Source: Mycobacterium kansasii ATCC 12478 (GTDB taxonomy: Bacteria; Actinomycetota; Actinomycetes; Mycobacteriales; Mycobacteriaceae). From it: a stretch of DNA of 64,000 nucleotides. A program made the translations under genes and the position numbers. Positions 58,929 through 64,000 of the stretch are shown here, one piece after another. Position 1 is the first letter of the stretch. Each line of letters opens with the position of its first letter. Location: NCBI RefSeq assembly GCF_000157895.3, contig NC_022663.1:4960001-5024000 (forward strand), given 5' to 3'. The notes beneath the pieces were generated by a model that saw nothing but the letters and a program-made list of their open reading frames with translations, had not been told where the DNA came from and ran no database searches.

Positions 58929-59296
58929 CCGCACGCCTCGTGCTCCGTCAGGCCGAAACCGCGCCGCGGCCGCGCCGATATCCCGTAGGCGCCAATGCCT
59001 CTGGGGCCGTCAGACCTCATCGGGCCGGGCGAGCACTTCGTCGGTGTATCCCGCCGTGCGGCAACCCCATTCGATGGTTATGCGCTGCCATCGTCGAAGG
59101 CTTCGGGCTGGTGAGGTTGGCGGACAGTGGTTTTCGACATCCCGATGAGCGGCGCGGTACGTTTCAGGTGCGTCGCCAGGCGCGCGATCCCCGGCGTCGA
59201 CAGAACCGGGTGCAGGCGCATCCGCACTCGATGCCGATGTTCGAGATCGCGGCGCCGCGCACCAGAGTAGTGTGAAAGCCGTTTGGGCACAGCAGA
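58929..59296. other. Intergenic region with a possible CoA-transferase remnant
   Basis: About 370 bases. On the minus strand, codons ending at TGA 59010 read RITIEWGCRTAGYTDEVLAR, PDEV, which recalls the C-terminus of family III (CaiB-like) CoA-transferases; a neighbouring frame upstream has similar character. If real, it is a frameshifted tail of a lost gene. Evidence is weak. Confidence 0.25.
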
Positions 59297-60229
59297 TTAC
59301 GGCACGCCATCATAGTCGGCGTAGAACCCGCGGCCACTTTTGACTCCGAAGTCCCCGCGAGCGAGATATTCGCGCAGCAGCATGCGCGGGCCTTCGGGTA
59401 TGCCGTCGCGGACTTGCGCGTAGTGCTCCTCGACGTCGAGCACCACGTCGAGACCGACCTGATCCATCATGCGGAACGGCCCGGCGGGTGAGCGGAAGAC
59501 GTCCTGAAAGATGCGGTCGACATCCTCGGGCGTCGCCACGCCCTCCTGTACGACCATCAGCGCCTCGCGTTTGATGGCGGCCCAGATGCGGTTGAAGATG
59601 AAGCCGACGCTTTCCCGCCGAACCTCGAACGGCACGAGCCGGTAGCGGGGCAGAAGTTTTTTCAGCGCATCGATGACGGCGCTGTCGGTCGTGCCGCAGG
59701 ACATCAATTCGACACTGTTGGCCAGCGGGGGCATCAGGAAATGCATGTTCAACAGCCGCTCGGGGTGCTTGACGGCGCCGGCCATCTGGCTGCTCGGATA
59801 CGACGACGAGTTGGTCGCCACGATCGCGTCCTGGTCGGCGAGGTCGTCGACGGCGGCCAGCAGCGGCCGCTTGATCGCGAGATCTTCTGCCACCGACTCG
59901 ATGATGAGCCAGGCTCCGCGAACGGCATCCTCGAGCGGTGTGACGACCTCGACGGTTCCCGGCGGTGGGTCGGAAACAGCGAGCATGTCACGAACGTGCG
60001 GTAGTTGGTCGGCCACGAAGCGCTTGGCTGATTCGGCACGATCCGGGGTGCGGTTGTAGATGCGTACCCGGCTGCCCCCGAGGGCGAACATCAGCGCGAT
60101 ACGAGCGCCGAGCGTACCCGCCCCGAGGACCAGAACGGGACGCTGTTCGATGTCGGCGGGAATCGCGTAGGACGCCGGCTGCGTGGTCGCCGCGCCGATA
60201 TTCCCGTCGCCGATCTTGTCAGTGTTCAT
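59297..60229 (-). CDS. 3-hydroxyacyl-CoA dehydrogenase
   Basis: A 310-residue FadB2-like enzyme that oxidises 3-hydroxyacyl-CoA with NAD. It has a ~25-residue leader, then VLVLGAGTLGARIALMFALG (NAD motif), WLIIESVAEDLAIKRPLL, ATNSSSYPSSQMAGAV, HFLMPPLANSVELM where family members have HFxNPP with the catalytic His, and the C-terminal domain VGFIFNRIWAAIKREALMVV, PFRMMDQVGLDVVLDVEEHY. It ends KSGRGFYADYDGVP. It lies alone on the minus strand. Confidence 0.88.
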   Translation of the reverse strand: MNTDKIGDGNIGAATTQPASYAIPADIEQRPVLVLGAGTLGARIALMFALGGSRVRIYNRTPDRAESAKRFVADQLPHVRDMLAVSDPPPGTVEVVTPLEDAVRGAWLIIESVAEDLAIKRPLLAAVDDLADQDAIVATNSSSYPSSQMAGAVKHPERLLNMHFLMPPLANSVELMSCGTTDSAVIDALKKLLPRYRLVPFEVRRESVGFIFNRIWAAIKREALMVVQEGVATPEDVDRIFQDVFRSPAGPFRMMDQVGLDVVLDVEEHYAQVRDGIPEGPRMLLREYLARGDFGVKSGRGFYADYDGVP

Positions 60230-60371
60230 GCCCTGTCCCATTACCGTTGAAGTGGCGGCGCAGCGCCGGCCAGCGGCGAGCAACCGCCCGACTCTTTGTA
60301 CCCAATGGTCGCAACGGGTCCAGGTGACCGCGATGCCGGGGCACGTGCGACCGGCGAGGGTCAGTTGTCGA

Positions 60372-60620
60372 TTACAGCTCGCAGCGCTCGTGCGGCGCAG
60401 GGTCGTAACACGTCGGCGTCCCATGCGGGCAATAGGGGAGGCTGTGGTCAGCGGTTTTTCGCCAGCCCTGGCGAATCAGCTTTCTCGCCAGATACCGTGC
60501 GGCCTGCATTCCCTGCCCCCTGCTGTACTGAGGTCCGGAATATTCGATGCCGTAATAGGCGTCGTAGACATCCTCGGCGAGTGCGTCGATGAGTCTCCTT
60601 ACTTCCGGTGGGGTGCTCAT
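60372..60620 (-). CDS. Small protein of unknown function with C-terminal cysteines
   Basis: An 82-residue hydrophilic protein. The N-terminal half is helical and acidic (RRLIDALAEDVYDAYYGIEY); the C-terminus YCPHGTPTCYDPAPHERCEL has three Cys and two His and could bind a metal. No family is recognised. Codon use looks mycobacterial and ATG 60620 has GGAG-like bases upstream. Confidence 0.55.
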   Translation of the reverse strand: MSTPPEVRRLIDALAEDVYDAYYGIEYSGPQYSRGQGMQAARYLARKLIRQGWRKTADHSLPYCPHGTPTCYDPAPHERCEL

Positions 60621-60834
60621 GGATGGTGAGTTCCCAATTAGGCATGAGCGAAAAACTGCGACGCTGAACTTCTACGGTTCGATGCGCTCGCGCGCGTCGC
60701 CGGACCGCTCACCCGTAACGTTGGGCTGTGGCGCATGATCTCAACGGCGGAGTTCGGGCAGCGCTCTACGTGACGCCAGTGTCACGCTCGGCCCCGAGGG
60801 TGACTGTGGCGTCACGTTCGACGACGCATCGCGC

Positions 60835-61392
60835 TCACGGGTCGGCAGCCAGCCTGGCGACCGCATCCGTGAGGGCCTCGACGCTGAGCGGCGTGCCGGT
60901 GATCAGCGAATGCACGGTGGCGCCGTCGAGAAACACCGTGACTGCTTCGGCGGCCCGTCGGCCGATGCGCGGTTCGAGCAGCGCGACCAGACCCTCCGGC
61001 CACAGCCGGGCCAGGGACTGTAACTCCGGCCGGTGACTTGCCGCGACGTACAACTCGCTCAGCGTGCGGTGCCGGTCCGGGTCGGTCAGGTATTCGGCCG
61101 TGAGCCGCGCCAGGGTGACGGGAAGATCGGCGGCCCGGTCGAGATCTCGCCGCCACTGCTCCAGCCAATCGGCGGCGCTCGTCGCGGCGTGGGCGAGTGC
61201 GGCTTCGCGCAGGGTCCCGAGGTCGCTGAAGTAGTAGGTCGTCGACCCGACCGGAACATCGGCCTCCGCGGCGACCCGGCGGTGCGTCAGTTCCCCGAGG
61301 CCGTGGCGGGCGATCACCCGCCCCGCCGCCTCGATGATCGCCTGCCGGCGCCCGACCGGGTCGCGGGGGCGGCGGTGCGGTTCCGCGGTCAA
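60835..61392 (-). CDS. TetR repressor of mmr (Rv3066-like)
   Basis: A 185-residue TetR protein that represses the adjacent multidrug pump. The HTH is GRRQAIIEAAGRVIARHGLG, ELTHRRVAAEADVPVGSTTY, YYFSDL, followed by a ligand domain rich in Leu and Arg. Rv3066 has the same outline and lies after mmr in H37Rv; it binds cationic dyes. TTG 61392 overlaps the mmr stop (TTGA), so the repressor is translated from the mmr mRNA and the circuit is autoregulated. Confidence 0.88.
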   Translation of the reverse strand: MTAEPHRRPRDPVGRRQAIIEAAGRVIARHGLGELTHRRVAAEADVPVGSTTYYFSDLGTLREAALAHAATSAADWLEQWRRDLDRAADLPVTLARLTAEYLTDPDRHRTLSELYVAASHRPELQSLARLWPEGLVALLEPRIGRRAAEAVTVFLDGATVHSLITGTPLSVEALTDAVARLAADP

Positions 61393-61712
61393 TGCGCACC
61401 GGCAAGGTTCAACGTGAGCACCCCGCCGATGATCAGCCCGACGCCCAGAACCTTTGCCAGCGACACCGGCGAGCCGAGGAACAGCACGGCGATCAGCACG
61501 ATTGCGGCCGTGCCGATCGCCGACCACAACGCATAGGCGACGTCGGTCTGCATGCCGCGCGCGATCGACAACGCCAGCAGAGCGAACGCGACGGCGTAAC
61601 CGGTCAGGCAGACCACGGTCGGCCACAGCCGGGTGAACCCTTCGGTGCTCTTGAGCAGACTGGTCGCCACCACCTCGGCGAAGATCGCGCAGAACAGAAA
61701 CAGATAAGCCAA
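61389..61712 (-). CDS. mmr: Mmr, small multidrug resistance efflux pump
   Basis: A 107-residue four-helix SMR protein that exports cationic dyes and quaternary ammonium compounds in exchange for protons. It matches H37Rv Mmr (Rv3065) nearly throughout (FAEVVATSLLKSTEGFTRLW, DVAYALWSAIGTAAIVLIAV). The essential Glu13 is in the first helix. TTG 61712 is chosen, with AGGAGG six bases upstream. Two palindromes lie just upstream; the repressor gene overlaps downstream. Confidence 0.95.
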   Translation of the reverse strand: MAYLFLFCAIFAEVVATSLLKSTEGFTRLWPTVVCLTGYAVAFALLALSIARGMQTDVAYALWSAIGTAAIVLIAVLFLGSPVSLAKVLGVGLIIGGVLTLNLAGAH

Positions 61713-61724
61713 GGCCCCTCCTCG

Positions 61725-61752
61725 TGTACGAACGTACATGTACAAATGTACA
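61725..61752. promoter_or_regulatory. Tandem 14-base operators upstream of mmr
   Basis: TGTACGAACGTACA (61725-61738) and TGTACAAATGTACA (61739-61752) are adjacent 14-base inverted repeats with six-base arms. They begin 12 bases before the mmr start, within the divergent gap to the MFS gene, and agree with a dimeric Rv3066-type repressor that would block mmr and perhaps the MFS gene. Confidence 0.7.
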
Positions 61753-61801
61753 TTACAGTTCCGATTTTGGTGTATCGCTCCGAATGCGCGACACTGGGGC
61801 G

Positions 61802-63070
61802 ATGCGTTCCTGGATCGTCTGGGGTGTCGGGCTGGTGGCATACATTGTCGCCGTCTTGGACCGCACCACGCTGGGCGTCTCCGGTATGGAAGCGGCACAG
61901 CGCTTTTCCGCCAGTCCCGGGGTGCTGTCGACCTTCGTCGTGCTGCAGGTCGTCGTCTATTCGGGCACCCAGATTCCCGCCGGAGTACTGCTCGACCGCT
62001 TCGGCTCACGGGCGCTGATCGTCAGCGGCGCCACCCTGATGGCCGCCGGCCAGTTCGTTCTGGCGTTCACGGGGTCGTTGCCGACGGCCATCGCCGCGCG
62101 TGCGGTTGTCGGCCTGGGCGACGCGGTGATCTTCATCTCCGTGCTGCGCCTGGTCTCATACTGGTTCGAGCCCAGGCGTGTCCCGCTCGTCACCCAGCTG
62201 ACCTACATCTGCGGTCAGCTCGGGCAGGTGCTGTCGGCCGTGCCGTTCTTGGCGATACTGCTCGGCGACGGCTGGGCCACCGCATACACGTCGGCTGCCG
62301 CGCTGGGCGTGATGTCGGCAGCACTTAGCCTGGCGCTGGTGCGCAACGCCCCGAAGGGCCATCCGGTGGCGTCCCAAAGCGCTACACTGCGCGACACGGT
62401 GGCCGGCATCAAGACGGTATGGTCGCGCCCGGGCACCCGGCTGGGTTTTTTCACCCACATGACCACCCAGTTCCCGCTCACGGTGTTCACGTTGATGTGG
62501 GGTGTGCCGTATCTGACCAAGGCCCAGGGGCTTTCGCCTCACCTCGCGGGTGCGTTGCTGACCGTATCGGTGGTCGCGGCGATCACCTCAGGGCTTGTCC
62601 TGGGCATCCTGACCGGTCGCCACCCGCACCGGCGGTCCACCATGGCGCTGAGCATCATTGTCGCCAACGTCGTGGCCTGGACCGTCGTGCTGGCGTTGCC
62701 GGGGCGCACTCCGCTGTGGTTGCTGGTCACGTTGATCGTCGTCGTCTCCGTCGGAGGACCGGCATCGATGATCGGACTGGACTTCGCGCGGACGTTCAAC
62801 ACCAGTGCGACGCTGGGCACCGCAAAGGGCATCGTCAACATGGCCGGATTCTTTGCTGCCCTGCTGGTCATGCAGGCGATGGGAATGATCCTCGAGATCA
62901 CCGACGACTACTCATTCGACTGGTTCCGGCTGGCCTGGACGGTGCAATATCCCGTCTGGGCGCTGGGCATCGTCGGTATCGTGGTCACGCGCCGTAAAGT
63001 GCGTCTACTCAAGCGAATTGCGGAACACGATATTGTGGCCGGCAGCACCGAGACAGTGGCGTCGGGCTAA
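61802..63070 (+). CDS. MFS transporter
   Basis: A 422-residue permease with twelve predicted helices. Typical MFS signatures are LDRTTLGVSGMEAAQRF near the first helix, PAGVLLDRFGSRALIVSGAT in loop 2-3, and a cytosolic central loop near 190-215. It resembles nitrate/sugar-phosphate-type and drug transporters; the substrate is unknown. ATG 61802 is chosen at the first helix; ATG 61784 is also in frame. It is divergent from mmr and shares its operator region, so it may be a second efflux system under the same repressor. Confidence 0.85.
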   Translation: MRSWIVWGVGLVAYIVAVLDRTTLGVSGMEAAQRFSASPGVLSTFVVLQVVVYSGTQIPAGVLLDRFGSRALIVSGATLMAAGQFVLAFTGSLPTAIAARAVVGLGDAVIFISVLRLVSYWFEPRRVPLVTQLTYICGQLGQVLSAVPFLAILLGDGWATAYTSAAALGVMSAALSLALVRNAPKGHPVASQSATLRDTVAGIKTVWSRPGTRLGFFTHMTTQFPLTVFTLMWGVPYLTKAQGLSPHLAGALLTVSVVAAITSGLVLGILTGRHPHRRSTMALSIIVANVVAWTVVLALPGRTPLWLLVTLIVVVSVGGPASMIGLDFARTFNTSATLGTAKGIVNMAGFFAALLVMQAMGMILEITDDYSFDWFRLAWTVQYPVWALGIVGIVVTRRKVRLLKRIAEHDIVAGSTETVASG

Positions 63071-63122
63071 CGCCGCCGTCGATGGCCGTTTGCGACCGAA
63101 ACCGATCGCGAAGCGCGGGAAT

Positions 63123-63866
63123 TCAAACGCTGCCGATGCGTTCGGTGCAGTAGGTCCTTTTCGGTTGTGTATACGTCAGGGCGCGTGTGCGTTTGGGACA
63201 AGCGGACGCGTCCGTGCTGCCGTCGATTCGTTTGACGACCCTGACGGTGCCGCTGGTGCAGCTTGTTTGGCGGACCGTCTTGTCGTCGTGCTCGGAGGCG
63301 TAGCACTGGCCCTGAAGTAGGTTGGCTGCAAAGCACATCCGTACGCCGTTGTGCTCCGCCGACAGGTAGCTGCTGTCGTTCCGCTTGCCGTCGGGACAAT
63401 CTCCTTTCGAGTCGGTGTTGGCGGCGTATTGGAGCACCGCGTCCGGATTCGAGCAACTGCTCGGGCGCCAATCGGGTTTGTCGGTCAGGATCGCGTTGGT
63501 CAGGCAGTCGCCGATCGCCAGGCGGCTGGAGTGTCGTACGGCATGGGCGAGGGTCCCGACCAGTGCCAGCGCGCCCACGACAAGCAGCACCATGCCGGCG
63601 ACGACGAAGCCGGTGCCGGCCGACTTCGGCGGTGTCGGCCGCGGCGGCATCGGATAACCGGGTGGGTATCCGCCGTAGCCCGGCTGACCGGCTGCCGGAT
63701 ATCCCGGCAGATAGCCCGGCGGCGGCGGGTAGCCCGGTGAGTACCCGATCGACGCTTGTTTACGTGCCGCCGAACGCTTCCGTATTCCGACGATCAGCAG
63801 GATCAGGCCCGTGACCGGCAACAAGAGCGAACCGACGATTGTCCCCGCCAACGCCGCGGCGTTCAT
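63123..63866 (-). CDS. Membrane protein with Pro/Gly/Tyr-rich segment and Cys-rich outer domain
   Basis: A 247-residue protein. An N-terminal helix (GTIVGSLLLPVTGLILLIVG) is followed by a cytosolic Pro-Gly-Tyr repeat region (GYSPGYPPPPGYLPGYPAAG) and a second helix (GFVVAGMVLLVVGALALVGT). The outer C-terminal ~130 residues contain eight cysteines (IGDCLTN, SSCSNPD, GDCPDG, MCFAAN, GQCYAS, TSCTSG, ACPKRT, TYCTER), as in the LppU/SCO3897-like exported domain. Function unknown. Confidence 0.8.
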   Translation of the reverse strand: MNAAALAGTIVGSLLLPVTGLILLIVGIRKRSAARKQASIGYSPGYPPPPGYLPGYPAAGQPGYGGYPPGYPMPPRPTPPKSAGTGFVVAGMVLLVVGALALVGTLAHAVRHSSRLAIGDCLTNAILTDKPDWRPSSCSNPDAVLQYAANTDSKGDCPDGKRNDSSYLSAEHNGVRMCFAANLLQGQCYASEHDDKTVRQTSCTSGTVRVVKRIDGSTDASACPKRTRALTYTQPKRTYCTERIGSV

Positions 63867-63951
63867 GGTGCTCCTCCCGCGGGAAAGGACTGCTGGCCAG
63901 CATCATCATGCTCGACGCCGGTCGAGACGTCCGGGGAATCGCGGCATTCGG

Positions 63952-64000
63952 TTAGTTTCCGGGTGACTGCCCCAGGCCGCCGGCACCGTAGTAGCCCAGC
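63952..64000 (-). CDS. C-terminal end of an unidentified gene
   Basis: On the minus strand the last codons before TAA at 63952 read LGYYGAGGLGQSPGN, a Gly-rich tail typical of Pro/Gly-rich mycobacterial membrane proteins. The gene starts beyond the window, so nothing more can be said. Confidence 0.3.
   Translation of the reverse strand, partial: LGYYGAGGLGQSPGN

Noticed and set aside
1..64000. CRISPR array
   Set aside because: No regularly spaced repeats of 20-40 bases and no cas genes were seen. The only tandem repeats are the 12-base units at ~32477 and the 9-base duplication at 8069.

Overview
The window is high-GC DNA from a Mycobacterium, most likely a slow-growing non-tuberculous species. 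The evidence is a PPE-domain LipY lipase, an MspA-family porin, DUF732 proteins, 13E12-type DUF222/HNH proteins, a mycofactocin-type dehydrogenase, many LLM/F420-type oxidoreductases and many TetR regulators. From memory of the H37Rv map, much of it runs in reverse order along Rv3097c to Rv3065: lipY, a cellulase-like Tat protein, an HxlR regulator, an acyl-CoA-dehydrogenase-like protein plus an LLM enzyme, DUF808, patatin, a 295-residue membrane protein, an LLM enzyme, hab, a sulfatase, a CitE-like lyase, a 13E12 protein, DUF488, an LLM enzyme, DUF190, crcB, crcB, pgmA, then a TetR regulator and mmr. The mymA operon and pknK known from that stretch of H37Rv are not seen here.

Layout. 1-6 kb: a Ser/Thr kinase cut by the window edge, a hydrolase behind the remnant of an acyl-CoA dehydrogenase, a small secreted protein, an MspA porin and lipY. 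6-9.2 kb: a TetR regulator divergent from a tight operon of a 38-residue membrane peptide, an AveC-like membrane protein and a cytochrome P450 whose N-terminus carries two in-frame stops. 9.2-15 kb: a secreted protein, a glycoside hydrolase, HxlR, a flavin/F420 redox pair and DUF808. 15-24 kb: SDR, TetR, DUF732, a patatin/SPFH pair, SelO, and a TetR/SDR divergon. 24-32 kb: hab, DUF2750, a sulfatase, a frameshifted SRPBCC gene, an intact P450, a mycofactocin-type SDR and a TetR/CitE pair. 31-38 kb: a 13E12 HNH protein, DUF732, DUF488, LLM, an MbtK-like acyltransferase, a translationally coupled crcB-crcB-DUF190 fluoride-export operon and pgmA.

38.4-51.6 kb is read as a decayed genomic island. 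It begins at a tRNA-Ala(GGC) gene. The tRNA 3' end is repeated imperfectly 13.1 kb away, and a broken integrase N-terminus lies just inside the tRNA side. The interior holds few intact genes (enoyl-CoA hydratase, alcohol dehydrogenase, an NTF2-like protein, VapBC, an HNH protein, an IS5-type element, aldehyde dehydrogenase). They sit among fragments of SDR, PHA synthase, MaoC hydratase, PLP decarboxylase, a dioxygenase reductase, FadD, a MalT/LuxR regulator and two transposases, several joined head-on at sharp junctions.

51.7-60.6 kb is an accessory lipid/aromatic block: a cupin dioxygenase, a PucR regulator, a WS/DGAT acyltransferase, an enoyl-CoA hydratase-thioesterase fusion downstream of a phytanoyl-CoA dioxygenase with a divergent IclR regulator, and a 3-hydroxyacyl-CoA dehydrogenase. 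60.8-64 kb returns to the conserved backbone with mmr and its TetR repressor, divergent from an MFS permease, then a cysteine-rich membrane protein. The most notable points are the tRNA-Ala island, the small-peptide/AveC/P450 operon with its broken P450, the PPE-LipY architecture and several well-formed divergent operators.
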